This document shows, piece by piece, positions 19,811-29,440 of a DNA stretch of 64,000 bases (positions are counted from its first letter, which is position 1; the number at the start of each line of letters is the position of its first letter). Origin of the DNA: Lachnospiraceae bacterium (GTDB lineage Bacteria; Bacillota; Clostridia; Lachnospirales; Lachnospiraceae); contig JAGAMF010000009.1 in NCBI GenBank assembly GCA_017624855.1, positions 179,423 through 243,422 of the forward strand. Direction: 5' to 3'. The notes beneath the pieces are model-generated. The model was not told the DNA's origin. It searched no databases and saw only the letters and a program-made list of their open reading frames with translations. Position numbers and translations under genes: made by a program.

Positions 19811-19831
19811 TAAACGAATGGGGAATAATCA

Positions 19832-21484
19832 ATGAGTGAGCGTAGTAAGAAAGTCGGAAGAGGAATTGTTGTGCAGGGCGGAATTTTAGCTGCTGCCGGT
19901 TTGATTGCAAGAGCAATCGGAATTGTGCGAAGAATTCCTTTGACCAATATTATCGGTGATATGGGTAACGGATATTATGCGGCAGCCTATGAGCTATATG
20001 CAATTATCCTTTTATTATCATCATACAGCCTTCCTTTGGCTGTATCTAAAATGGTTTCTGCCAGAGTCAGCAGAGGTCAGTACAAAAATGCAGCTAAAAT
20101 ATTTAAGGCATCTTTGATGTTTGCGGTATTATCCGGCGGAATTGCCTGCCTTTTTGTTTTAATATTCGCTGATTTTCTTGCCGGAGTGGTAATGGGCGAG
20201 ATTATGAGTGCTACGGCGTTAAGAGTCCTTGCGCCTACCCTTTTGATTGTTGCAATAATGGGCGTGTTCAGAGGATATTTCCAAGGTTTGGGAACTATGA
20301 CACCTACTGCAATATCGCAGATTGTGGAACAGATTTTCCTTGTGATTTTCTCCCTTGTATTTGCAAATCTTGCGTTTGGCAGGGGTGAATTATACGGTAA
20401 TTTAATGATGAGCGATAAGTACGGTCCGGCACAGGGGGCGGCGGGAGCAACTCTTGGCTGCGGAATCGGTGCAATGGCAGGTTTATTGTTCCTGTTTGGA
20501 ATTTATTTCCTTTCCCGTGGAAACATGGTTCGGGCAGAGCGAAAGGATAGTACCAGAGTATCCGAAAGCTACGGCACGATTTTTAAAATCCTTTTACTTA
20601 CTGTTTTTCCCGTAATTTTAAGTTCTGTTATGTATAATTTGTGCGGCGTAATCGATCAGGGTATGTACAATGACTATATGACAGCCAACGGCATGGATGA
20701 TATTAAAAGTATCAACTGGGGTGTATACAGCGGTAAATACAAGGTATTGATTAATTTACCCATTGCTTTGGCAAGCGCCATGTGTTCGGCAATTGTGCCT
20801 TCCTTAACGGCCAGCTTTGCAAATAACGATATCATAAGTGCAAGAGGCAAGGTGGCAACAGCCATTCGTACCACTATGATGGTAACCATCCCTTCTGCGG
20901 TAGGACTTGCTGTACTTGGTAAACCCATTGTGGACATGCTTTTCAGCGGTGAAATTGATTTGGCAGGACAGATGTTGTTTATGGGTACGCTTTCCGTAAT
21001 CTTTTATGCCTTATCTACACTTGGTAACGGTATTTTACAGGGAATCGGTAAAATGTGGGTTCCCATTATCAACTCGGCGATTGCTTTGGTAATTCACATT
21101 CTCAGTTTTTGGGTCATGTTGCATTTTATGAAACTGGACATTATGGCGGTTGTATTTTCAAACATTATATTCTCTGCCATTATGTTTGTATTAAACCATC
21201 TTGCCATTCGTAAGTTCATCGGATATAAGCAGGAGCTGATTCAGACATTTATTAAGCCCTTGATTGTTTCCGCAGTTATGGGACTGTTGTCTTTCGGAGT
21301 ATATCATTTGTTCCGTTTGTTCCTCCCTGTAACACCCAGCTGTATTATCGCTATTGTGGTTGCAATCATTGTATATTTTGTGGGAATGATTATGCTTCGG
21401 GGCTTTTCGAAGAGTGAATTGTCACGAATTCCGGTGGTTGGAAAGCCGCTTGTGTCACTTTTACAGCGATTTGGCATTATGTAA
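19832..21484 (+). CDS. MurJ/SpoVB-family lipid flippase
   Basis: A 550-residue polytopic (about 14 helices) MOP-superfamily exporter. Features are RAIGIVRRIPLTNIIGD near the N-terminus, a Gly-rich GVFRGYFQGLGTMTPTAISQIVEQ segment typical of the SpoVB/MurJ group, and ILQGIGKMWVPI. The group moves undecaprenyl-linked precursors across the membrane; SpoVB acts in spore cortex synthesis, and related copies serve as vegetative MurJ. Which role this copy has cannot be told from sequence, though the nearby yqfCD and BofC-like genes favour sporulation. Confidence 0.88.
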   Translation: MSERSKKVGRGIVVQGGILAAAGLIARAIGIVRRIPLTNIIGDMGNGYYAAAYELYAIILLLSSYSLPLAVSKMVSARVSRGQYKNAAKIFKASLMFAVLSGGIACLFVLIFADFLAGVVMGEIMSATALRVLAPTLLIVAIMGVFRGYFQGLGTMTPTAISQIVEQIFLVIFSLVFANLAFGRGELYGNLMMSDKYGPAQGAAGATLGCGIGAMAGLLFLFGIYFLSRGNMVRAERKDSTRVSESYGTIFKILLLTVFPVILSSVMYNLCGVIDQGMYNDYMTANGMDDIKSINWGVYSGKYKVLINLPIALASAMCSAIVPSLTASFANNDIISARGKVATAIRTTMMVTIPSAVGLAVLGKPIVDMLFSGEIDLAGQMLFMGTLSVIFYALSTLGNGILQGIGKMWVPIINSAIALVIHILSFWVMLHFMKLDIMAVVFSNIIFSAIMFVLNHLAIRKFIGYKQELIQTFIKPLIVSAVMGLLSFGVYHLFRLFLPVTPSCIIAIVVAIIVYFVGMIMLRGFSKSELSRIPVVGKPLVSLLQRFGIM

Positions 21485-21545
21485 TTGAATATTTTTCCTA
21501 AAAGAGGCGGATACTATAATCGTAAAAATATGTAAGGAGTAACAT

Positions 21546-22178
21546 ATGAATCGATTTTTTAGAATCTGCTTTCTTTGCGTAGCGGGCGCAGTAATGTTTT
21601 TTCTTGGAATGTGGTGTTCAGCCTACTTGGAGATGAAAAATACGGTTGAAAAAGCCAATGAAATTCAAATAATTGATGAAATTGCCACACCGGAACCCGA
21701 GGAAGATATTCCGATGGTGGAAACTGCCGTAATTCCCACCGTGGATCTGAATACAGAGTATATCATTATAAAAGAAAACATTATAACCGGAGAAACGGAA
21801 GAACTTATGGAGGAATTGCCTTCCCGTTTTGTGGGTATGTCTCGAAGCGAACTGGAAGAATATTTTGTTGATTATGCCAAATGCCCGGTATTGAAGGACC
21901 GTGAGCAAGGATTTATCAGTGCAAGTGTGGAGAGTTATTCTCCGCAGAAACTTGTTGTAAAAAAGGTATATGAACCCCTTCATCTTGAAGAGAAATTTTA
22001 CCTGAAAGCAGAAGAAAACTATGTTGTAGTTTATTACGGTGACAACAGTACGGTTTATATGTATACCAATATTCGTATGGACAGTCTTCCCGAAGAAACC
22101 CGTAGGGAGATTGAGGCGTGTAAAGAAATTGATACTTACGAGAATCTGTATTCCTTTTTGGAGTCATATACAAGCTAA
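21546..22178 (+). CDS. Membrane-anchored protein with BofC-C-like domain
   Basis: A 210-residue protein with one N-terminal transmembrane anchor (about 5-27) and an outside part. The last ~75 residues (KFYLKAEENYVVVYYGDNSTVYMYTNI..DSLPEETRREIEACKEIDTYENLYSFLESY) look like the C-terminal domain of BofC, the forespore inhibitor of SpoIVB signalling in Bacillus. The N-terminal BofC domain is not evident; residues 28-90 are acidic and Pro/Glu-rich. TAAGGAG lies before the start. A role in sporulation checkpoint signalling is plausible but inferred. Confidence 0.7.
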   Translation: MNRFFRICFLCVAGAVMFFLGMWCSAYLEMKNTVEKANEIQIIDEIATPEPEEDIPMVETAVIPTVDLNTEYIIIKENIITGETEELMEELPSRFVGMSRSELEEYFVDYAKCPVLKDREQGFISASVESYSPQKLVVKKVYEPLHLEEKFYLKAEENYVVVYYGDNSTVYMYTNIRMDSLPEETRREIEACKEIDTYENLYSFLESYTS

Positions 22179-22196
22179 AAATAGGAGTTGTAGAGT

Positions 22197-23411
22197 ATGA
22201 TAAAAATTGCAGTAATCGGTGCCGGACCTGCCGGAATGATGGCGGCAATTACCGCAGCAAAAGCAGGCGCAAAGGTAACCGTTTTTGAGAGAAACGACAT
22301 TGCCGGTAAGAAATTATTGCTTACCGGTAATGGTAAATGTAATTTTACAAATGTAGATATACATGCAGACTATTATTCCTTTCAGGAAGACAGTTTTGCG
22401 GATGATATTTTGAATGAATTGACTTATCGTGATGTCTGCGATGTTTTTATGGAAATGGGAGTATTGTCTGTGGAGCGTAAAGGTGGTCTGTATCCTTTTA
22501 CGGGACAGGCTAAAACGGTGGTAAATGCCCTGGTTCGCGCTATGGAGCGTTTGGGAGTAACTTTATTGACCGGTTCTTGCGTGAATAGTATTACCAAGCA
22601 AAATAACTGTTTTATGGTACATACAGACAAAGAGAATACAGAGTTTGACAGAGTGATTCTTGCCTGTGGTGGGAAAGCTGCACCCAAGACCGGCAGTGAC
22701 GGATTCGGTTATCGCCTTGCCAGAGGCTTTGGGCATACGGTATCCAGAACTTACCCTGCATTGGTGCAATTGATTGCTGACAATCCTAATTTAAAAAATG
22801 TGGCAGGTGTACGGTGTTATGCCAATGCTTCGGCTTGGATAAACGGTGAAAAAGTCGTCTCCGATTATGGGGAGCTGCAGCTTACGGAATACGGTTTGTC
22901 CGGAATTCCTGTTTTTCATCTGAGTCGTTATCTGTCTAAGGCTGTAGAAGAAAAAGAGAATTGCATCGTAAAAGTGGATTTTGTTCCTCAGATTAGGTCG
23001 GATGCATTGGAAGGATATGTTTTAGAACAGCAAAAAGTGTTAAGTGGTTGCAGTTTTAAAGCCTTTCTGGAAGGAATGGTACATGATAAGCTGGCAGACT
23101 ATTTCTTGAAAATAAAAAAGCAGGAAAGTGCATTTTTATCTTCTGAGGAAGATGCCCGTAAGCTGATTTGTCTTTTAAAAGAAATGAAAGCCTGGGAATT
23201 TGTCATAACGGGACATAAAGGTTTTGAAAACGCACAGGTAACCAAAGGCGGTGTGCTTTTGGATGAAATTGATGAAAATATGCAGTCGAAATTGACACAA
23301 GGCTTGTATTTTGCCGGAGAAATGGTGGATGTAGACGCAGAGTGCGGCGGCTATAATCTGCATTGGGCATGGGCAAGCGGTAAAAAAGCAGGAGAAGAGG
23401 CGGCGAAATGA
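22197..23411 (+). CDS. BaiN/HI0933-family flavoprotein
   Basis: NAD(P)/FAD-dependent oxidoreductase of 404 residues. The dinucleotide fold is IAVIGAGPAGMMAAITAAKAGAKVTVFE; GKKLLLTGNGKCNFTN and the C-terminal GLYFAGEMVDVDAECGGYNLHWAWASG are the signatures of the HI0933/YhiN/BaiN family. The physiological substrate is unknown for most members, although BaiN acts on bile-acid intermediates. The next gene overlaps by 4 bases (ATGA), so the two flavoproteins are probably made together. Confidence 0.9.
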   Translation: MIKIAVIGAGPAGMMAAITAAKAGAKVTVFERNDIAGKKLLLTGNGKCNFTNVDIHADYYSFQEDSFADDILNELTYRDVCDVFMEMGVLSVERKGGLYPFTGQAKTVVNALVRAMERLGVTLLTGSCVNSITKQNNCFMVHTDKENTEFDRVILACGGKAAPKTGSDGFGYRLARGFGHTVSRTYPALVQLIADNPNLKNVAGVRCYANASAWINGEKVVSDYGELQLTEYGLSGIPVFHLSRYLSKAVEEKENCIVKVDFVPQIRSDALEGYVLEQQKVLSGCSFKAFLEGMVHDKLADYFLKIKKQESAFLSSEEDARKLICLLKEMKAWEFVITGHKGFENAQVTKGGVLLDEIDENMQSKLTQGLYFAGEMVDVDAECGGYNLHWAWASGKKAGEEAAK

Positions 23412-25033
23412 TACGCTTAAGTCAGTTAAAAGTAGTGCCGGGGCAGGAAAAAGATTTGCATTCTTATGTTGCAAAGGCTTTGTCTGTAAAACCGGAAGAT
23501 ATTCTGCAATTACATATTGTTAAAAAATCGCTTGATGCCCGTAAAAAACCGGAGCTTTTCTGGATTTTTACCGTGGATGCGGAGTTGAAGGCATCTGTTA
23601 ATTTTAAAAAGATATTTAAAAATAAAAATGTCAGTTCCGCACCGGAGCGAAAGAATTATGAAATACCAAAATGCGGCAAAACCGAATTAAAAAATCCGCC
23701 TGTTGTAATCGGTATGGGGCCGGCAGGATTGTTTTGTGCCTATTTGCTTGCAAAAAGAGGATTTAAGCCGATTGTTATTGAACGAGGCAATGATGTGGAT
23801 ACAAGAATCCGGGATGTAGAAGATTTTTGGCAGGGAAAACCGTTAAAGCCCGATTCAAACGTGCAGTTTGGCGAAGGTGGTGCCGGTACTTTTTCGGACG
23901 GTAAATTAAATACCGGAGTAAAAGATAAAGACGGAAGAAATCACGCGGTACTGGAAATTTTTCATAAGCATGGTGCGCCGGAAGCGATATTGTATGACGG
24001 AAAACCTCATATCGGGACAGATATTCTTGTCCATGTGGTAAAAAGCATGCGTGAAGAAATCATTGCTTTGGGCGGATCCGTTCTGTTCGGTCACAAATTT
24101 GTGGGCTATGAAACAACTGCAGACGGTGTTTTGCGTGAGATTAAAGTTCAACGCTTATCGGACGGAGCTATTCTTTCAATGGAAACCAATATTGCGGTGC
24201 TTGCCTTAGGACACAGTGCAAGAGATACCTACGAAATGCTCTGTGATAAGGCTTTACCCATGGAACCCAAACCTTTTGCGGTGGGGGTTCGTGTGGAGCA
24301 TGGTCAGGATTATATTAACCGTACGCAATATGGGGATGAATATGAAATGCGTTATGGTAAAAATCTGCCGGCTTCTCCCTATAAGCTTACGGCAAGGGCT
24401 AAAAATGGGCGAGGCGTATATTCCTTCTGTATGTGTCCCGGCGGTTATGTGGTAAATGCTTCTTCCGAGGAAGGAAGACTTGCGGTAAACGGTATGAGTT
24501 ACAGCAAAAGATGTGGTGAGCATGCCAACAGCGCCATAGTGGTTGCGGTGGATGAGAAGGATTTTGGCAGTGACCATGTTTTAGCCGGAATGTATTTCCA
24601 AAGAGAATTAGAGCGGAAAGCATTTGAACTTTGTGAGGGGAAAATTCCCGTACAGTTTTATGAGGATTTTAAGAAGAGTATGCTTGAATCCTGCGTATCC
24701 GAAGAGTGTAAAAAGACACATTCCGTAAAAGGGCTTTATGAAAGCGGAGATGTAAGCAGTATTTTTCCTAAGACGGTTTCAACAGCCATTGTGGACGGTA
24801 TGGAGCAGTTTGATTCCATGATTCCCGGCTTTGCTAAGGAAAATCCCTTGCTTTGTGGTGTTGAAAGCAGGACTTCTGCACCGGTAAGGATTCTTCGAAA
24901 TGAAGATTTTCAGGCTTCTGTGGCCGGAATCTATCCTTGTGGGGAAGGCGCAGGCTATGCCGGAGGCATTACTTCTGCGGCTATGGACGGAATGAAAGTT
25001 GCAGAGCATATTATTGTTCAATATCGACCGTAA
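23408..25033 (+). CDS. COG2509-type FAD-dependent dehydrogenase
   Basis: A 541-residue flavoprotein. After an ~85-residue N-terminal ferredoxin-like region comes VVIGMGPAGLFCAYLLAKRGFKPIVIERG, then the family signature VQFGEGGAGTFSDGKLNTGVKD, and near the end GIYPCGEGAGYAGGITSAAMDGMKVAE. Members are widespread and uncharacterised. Overlap with the upstream BaiN-like gene by ATGA indicates translational coupling. Confidence 0.88.
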   Translation: MIRLSQLKVVPGQEKDLHSYVAKALSVKPEDILQLHIVKKSLDARKKPELFWIFTVDAELKASVNFKKIFKNKNVSSAPERKNYEIPKCGKTELKNPPVVIGMGPAGLFCAYLLAKRGFKPIVIERGNDVDTRIRDVEDFWQGKPLKPDSNVQFGEGGAGTFSDGKLNTGVKDKDGRNHAVLEIFHKHGAPEAILYDGKPHIGTDILVHVVKSMREEIIALGGSVLFGHKFVGYETTADGVLREIKVQRLSDGAILSMETNIAVLALGHSARDTYEMLCDKALPMEPKPFAVGVRVEHGQDYINRTQYGDEYEMRYGKNLPASPYKLTARAKNGRGVYSFCMCPGGYVVNASSEEGRLAVNGMSYSKRCGEHANSAIVVAVDEKDFGSDHVLAGMYFQRELERKAFELCEGKIPVQFYEDFKKSMLESCVSEECKKTHSVKGLYESGDVSSIFPKTVSTAIVDGMEQFDSMIPGFAKENPLLCGVESRTSAPVRILRNEDFQASVAGIYPCGEGAGYAGGITSAAMDGMKVAEHIIVQYRP

Positions 25034-25151
25034 AGCTGGACAGTTTAAGGATTTTGGAGTAAAATATATTATTTGGAAAATGCTTTTATAACAGAAATTA
25101 AAATATATTTTAAAACAAAATAAAATGATATAAAAACGACGGAGATCAAAG

Positions 25152-26012
25152 ATGGAAACATTAAGAGAAGCAATAAAAGATAAAAAGCGTGTTGTTGTAA
25201 AAATCGGTTCATCGTCTTTACAGCATCCTGAAACAGGAGACTTGGATTACAACAAAATGGAAGTGCTTGTCAGAGAGCTTTGCAATATCCGAAACAGCGG
25301 CAAAGATGTGGTTCTGGTAAGTTCCGGTGCCATTTCCGTAGGACGCAAATCCGTACATTTGGAGAACGACAAATCCGGTAAAGTTTCCGTAAAACAGGCT
25401 TGCGCAGCTATCGGTCAGGCAAAGCTTATGATGATATATCAGAAGTTTTTTGCGGAATATAATCAGGTGACTGCTCAGGTTTTAATGACAAAAGATACCA
25501 TTACCAATACGGTAAATCGTGTAAATGCCCACAACACCTTTTCTGAGCTTTTGGATTTGGGCGTAATTCCGGTTGTAAATGAAAATGATACCATTTCAAC
25601 TTATGAAATTAAATTTGGTGATAACGATACCTTATCTGCCATTGTAGCAGCTTTGATCGACGCAGATTTGTTGATTTTGTTATCGGATATAGATGGTTTG
25701 TATACGGATAATCCCCGAAACAATCCGGATGCCAAGTTCATCGAAGTGGTAGAAACATTAACCGACGACATTATGCACATGGGTAAAAAAGAAACCGGAA
25801 GCAATGTGGGAACAGGCGGTATGAATACAAAGTTGCAGGCTGCCAAAATTGCCACAAGTGCAGGTTGTGATATGATTATTGCCAACAGTTCCGATATTCA
25901 CATTCTTCACAGAATTATGGATGGCAGAAACTTCGGTACTTTATTCAAGGCGAACCGTGATGCGGACTTTTATCTTGCGGATTATATCATGGGAATGAAG
26001 GAAGAATCGTAA
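25152..26012 (+). CDS. proB: Glutamate 5-kinase
   Basis: First step of proline synthesis, phosphorylating glutamate. The 286 residues comprise only the amino-acid-kinase domain: VVVKIGSSSL, LVSSGAISVG, VVNENDTIST, LLSDIDGLYTDNP and GTGGMNTKLQAAKIA. The C-terminal PUA domain found in longer ProB (about 365 residues) is absent, which is common in Clostridia. proA lies 3.4 kb downstream, separated by three other genes. Feedback inhibition by proline is known for the family. Confidence 0.94.
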   Translation: METLREAIKDKKRVVVKIGSSSLQHPETGDLDYNKMEVLVRELCNIRNSGKDVVLVSSGAISVGRKSVHLENDKSGKVSVKQACAAIGQAKLMMIYQKFFAEYNQVTAQVLMTKDTITNTVNRVNAHNTFSELLDLGVIPVVNENDTISTYEIKFGDNDTLSAIVAALIDADLLILLSDIDGLYTDNPRNNPDAKFIEVVETLTDDIMHMGKKETGSNVGTGGMNTKLQAAKIATSAGCDMIIANSSDIHILHRIMDGRNFGTLFKANRDADFYLADYIMGMKEES

Positions 26013-26048
26013 AATATTTACGACACAGTAAATTGCAGAGGTGTTTTT

Positions 26049-26282
26049 ATGGCAACATTAGAAGAAAAAATTGCTCGTATTAATGAGTTGTATCATAAAT
26101 CAAAGACGGAAGAAGGATTGACGCCTGAAGAACTGGAAGAACAGCAGAGTCTTCGTGCGGATTATATCGCAAGTTTTCGTGCCAGCCTTCGCGGTCAGTT
26201 GGACAATATCGATATTTTGGAAAAAGACGGAAGTGTTACCAATTTGGGCGAGAAGTTTGGAAAAAATAAGAATCTGAATTAA
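26049..26282 (+). CDS. DUF896 (YnzC-family) protein
   Basis: A 77-residue helical protein. LEEKIARINELYHKSKTEEGLTPEELEEQQ followed by LRADYIASFRASLRGQLDNI is the DUF896 signature. Members are small cytoplasmic proteins of Bacilli and Clostridia, with an SOS link for the B. subtilis YneB/YnzC neighbourhood but no settled function. An AGAGGTG site precedes the ATG. Confidence 0.93.
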   Translation: MATLEEKIARINELYHKSKTEEGLTPEELEEQQSLRADYIASFRASLRGQLDNIDILEKDGSVTNLGEKFGKNKNLN

Positions 26283-26348
26283 TATTACACCGCAAATTCG
26301 AATTTTTATACAATATTGTGATAAAAGTTGGATTTTACAGGAGATTTT

Positions 26349-26942
26349 ATGGATATTCTTTTACAGAAAAAAGAACTACGAAAAGAGGCAAAAGCATATC
26401 GTAATATTATGTCTGAAAAAGACCGTCTTGCATTGTCTGCCGACATAGGGAATAACCTAAAACATATAAATGAATTCCGTGAAGCGGATGAGATTTTGAT
26501 TTATGTTTCTTTGAAGGGCGAAGTTGAGACTTTAAAGCTGATACAAGAACTTTTGGTGGAAGGAAAAAAAGCGGTATACTGCCCGCTTACATATAAAAAT
26601 GAGATGGAATTTTACCGGATTTTTTCTTTGGATGATTTAAAAGAAGGTAATTTTCATGTATTGGAACCTACTCCGATTGCAGAAAGAAAGTTGAAATTTC
26701 TTTCGGAACGCTGTTATTGTATGATTTTGCCCGGGCTTATGTTTGATATGAAAGGAAATCGTTTGGGGTACGGTAAAGGATATTATGATAAATATCTTGC
26801 GAAAATTTCACATGAAATAAAGATAACAACGATTGGCTTAACCTATGAAGGAACACTTATAAAAGAAATACCGATTGAAAATACAGATCAAAATATTGAT
26901 TATGTTGTAACGGAGTCTAAAATTATTTTAACGAAAGCATAA
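26349..26942 (+). CDS. 5-formyltetrahydrofolate cyclo-ligase
   Basis: ATP-dependent conversion of 5-formyl-THF to methenyl-THF, returning the stored form to the folate cycle served by fhs and folD. The ATG at 26349 has AGGAG 5 bases upstream and gives 197 residues; a TTG 21 bases earlier is in frame but lies before that site. Motifs: KKELRKEAKAYR at the N-terminus, the loop LPGLMFDMKGNRLGYGKGYYDKYLA, and a C-terminal TIGLTYE strand. Confidence 0.92.
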   Translation: MDILLQKKELRKEAKAYRNIMSEKDRLALSADIGNNLKHINEFREADEILIYVSLKGEVETLKLIQELLVEGKKAVYCPLTYKNEMEFYRIFSLDDLKEGNFHVLEPTPIAERKLKFLSERCYCMILPGLMFDMKGNRLGYGKGYYDKYLAKISHEIKITTIGLTYEGTLIKEIPIENTDQNIDYVVTESKIILTKA

Positions 26943-27003
26943 TGTTAATTGACCTTAAATCATTGTTTTGCAAAAAAAGAAAGTTTAAAAACGGGGGATT
27001 TGT

Positions 27004-29358
27004 ATGGAGATTCTAAAATATATAAAAATATTTTTTAATATTTCGATGATTGCCATGATAGCTTTTTTTATTTATGGTCAATTGTTTTTGCCTTGCGAAA
27101 AAGAAGTTTTTGCATTTCAATGTGAAGAATATGAGGCAGAGTGGGAATATATTTTAGATACAGGAGAAAGAGTTTCGGCGGAAGTGCCCGGCAAAGTAGA
27201 TGCAGAAGCCGGAGAAGAAGTTCGTTTGGTTACGGTTTTGCCTGATGATGTTGAAGATGGTAAAGTAATTGCGTTTCGAACCGTTTGGCAAGATGCTAAA
27301 ATATATGTTGATAATGAACTTAGAACTGAATATTCAACACAAGATAGCAGACCATTTAGTAGAAACAGCTGTTTTCGCTATGTTTTCCTTGAGTTAAAAA
27401 GTGAAGATGCCGGTAAGGAATTGACTTACTGTCTTACAACGGATTCAAAGTATTCAGGAACAATTCGAAAGATATATATCGGTGAAAAAATCGGTGTTTT
27501 TTTTCGGTTATTTAAAGAGTCCGGCGCAAAAAATATCTTGGCAGCTTTTTTGTTGATGTTGGGTCTTTTTTGTTTGATAATAACATTGTTTTTAAAAGTG
27601 GTTTATAAGAAACACTTGACCATAAGCTATTTGATTATGGCGATGATATTGTGTTCTGTTTGGATGCTGTCGGAAATGGAATTCAGACAAATTATATTTC
27701 ATAATATATCTTCCTTGGCATCTTTAACCTATGTCAGCATTATGTTAATTTCTGTTCCTTTTGTACTGTACATTAATGAAATTCAGAAGGAAAGATATAA
27801 TAAATTTTTCTTAGTTTCACTTGTTTATGCCATGGCGGTATTTTTAATCGGAGTGGTTTTACAGGTATTGAATGTGAAAGATTTTTTACAGATGTTGCCT
27901 CTTGCTCATGTTGGAATCGGAATTGCCAGTTTATGTATTGTTTTAACCGTACTCAATGATGTCAGAATAGGAAAAATAAAAGAATATACAGCTATCGGTA
28001 TCGGTATTTTAGGTTTGGTTGCCGCATCTTTTGTTGAAATTCTTTTGTATTATATGAATGTTACGACTACCATTGGTGTGGCACTTGTAATGGGACTTAT
28101 ATTTTTGCTTATAATGGCAATCATAAAAACGGGACAGGATTTAATGGAAAATGAGCGCAAAAAGCAGGAAGCGATTATGGCCCGAAATGCCCAGACAAAG
28201 TTCTTGGCGAATATGTCGCATGAAATAAGAACACCCATCAATGCGGTCATCGGAATGAATGAAATGATTTTGCGGGAAAGCAAAAATGACGAAATTCTTC
28301 AATATGCAACAAATATAAAAAGTGCAAGTAATATGCTGCTTGGACTAATCAGTGATATTCTTGATTTTTCAAAAATTGAATCGGGAAATATCGAAATTGT
28401 GAATAATGAATACGATGTGTTTGATTTAATTTGTGATGAGAAACTGATTTTAAATACCAGAGCTTCGGATAAAGGTATTGCTGTGCATACGGAGATTGAG
28501 TCTACCCTTCCTTCAAAGCTTTATGGCGATGAATTACATATAAAGCAGGTTGTTACAAATCTCATTTCGAATGCCGTAAAATATACGGAAAAAGGTAGTG
28601 TCACTTTTAAAGTGTCTCATAAAAAACTTGATGAAGCTTATGTTGATTTGTATTTTTCGGTTATTGATACGGGAATCGGAATCAAACAGGAAGATATGCA
28701 GCAGTTATTTGACAGTTTTAAGAGATTGGAAATCGAAAAGAACCGTACAATACAGGGGACGGGCTTGGGATTAAGTATTGCAAAGCAACTGACGGAGTTG
28801 ATGGGCGGAGAACTTTTGGTAGAAAGTGAATATGGTAAAGGTTCTTCGTTTACCATGAAAATAAAACAACGGGTAGCTGACAGTAATCCTATTCATTTAT
28901 CCGGTGAAGATGTTAAAAAAGTCCGAAAGAATGATAAATCCGATAAAAAGCATTTTATTGCAAAAGAAGCAAAAGTATTGGTGGTTGATGACAATAAGAT
29001 GAATATTACCGTAATCACTACTTTGTTGAAAAGAACTTCAATACAGACGGATACGGCATTGTCCGGCAAAGAATGTATAGAAAAAACAAAGAATAACCAA
29101 TATGACCTTATTTTGCTGGATCATATGATGCCGGAACTTGACGGAATAGATACGCTTAAATTGATTCGAAACGATGATAAAAATCCGAATAAAAACGGTA
29201 AAATTATAGTTTTGACTGCGAATGCGGTTTTAGGTTGCAAAGAGCAATATTTAAGCGAAGGTTTTGATGATTATTTCTCAAAACCCATTCAGGCAGATAA
29301 GTTGGATGAGTTACTTTTGAAATATCTTCCGAAGGAATATATTGAATGGAATGACTGA
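27004..29358 (+). CDS. Hybrid sensor histidine kinase (7TM-type) with receiver
   Basis: A 784-residue two-component sensor. A signal anchor (about 10-27) is followed by an outside domain of ~130 residues, a block of about seven transmembrane helices (about 180-370; 7TMR-DISM-like layout), HisKA with MSHEIRTPINAVIGM (His near 406), an HATPase domain (ending GTGLGLSIAKQLTELMGG and YGKGSSF), and a C-terminal receiver from about residue 659 with phospho-acceptor Asp near 706 (LILLDHMMPELDG). There is no DNA-binding output and no response regulator gene beside it, so phosphotransfer to an unlinked partner is expected. The coding sequence is more AT-rich than its neighbours. Confidence 0.93.
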   Translation: MEILKYIKIFFNISMIAMIAFFIYGQLFLPCEKEVFAFQCEEYEAEWEYILDTGERVSAEVPGKVDAEAGEEVRLVTVLPDDVEDGKVIAFRTVWQDAKIYVDNELRTEYSTQDSRPFSRNSCFRYVFLELKSEDAGKELTYCLTTDSKYSGTIRKIYIGEKIGVFFRLFKESGAKNILAAFLLMLGLFCLIITLFLKVVYKKHLTISYLIMAMILCSVWMLSEMEFRQIIFHNISSLASLTYVSIMLISVPFVLYINEIQKERYNKFFLVSLVYAMAVFLIGVVLQVLNVKDFLQMLPLAHVGIGIASLCIVLTVLNDVRIGKIKEYTAIGIGILGLVAASFVEILLYYMNVTTTIGVALVMGLIFLLIMAIIKTGQDLMENERKKQEAIMARNAQTKFLANMSHEIRTPINAVIGMNEMILRESKNDEILQYATNIKSASNMLLGLISDILDFSKIESGNIEIVNNEYDVFDLICDEKLILNTRASDKGIAVHTEIESTLPSKLYGDELHIKQVVTNLISNAVKYTEKGSVTFKVSHKKLDEAYVDLYFSVIDTGIGIKQEDMQQLFDSFKRLEIEKNRTIQGTGLGLSIAKQLTELMGGELLVESEYGKGSSFTMKIKQRVADSNPIHLSGEDVKKVRKNDKSDKKHFIAKEAKVLVVDDNKMNITVITTLLKRTSIQTDTALSGKECIEKTKNNQYDLILLDHMMPELDGIDTLKLIRNDDKNPNKNGKIIVLTANAVLGCKEQYLSEGFDDYFSKPIQADKLDELLLKYLPKEYIEWND

Positions 29359-29440
29359 TGTTACGACGGCTAAAAAATGTTTTAAATGATGTAAATAATT
29401 ATTTTTTGGAATATTATGCATAACAGGAGGTTTAACGGAA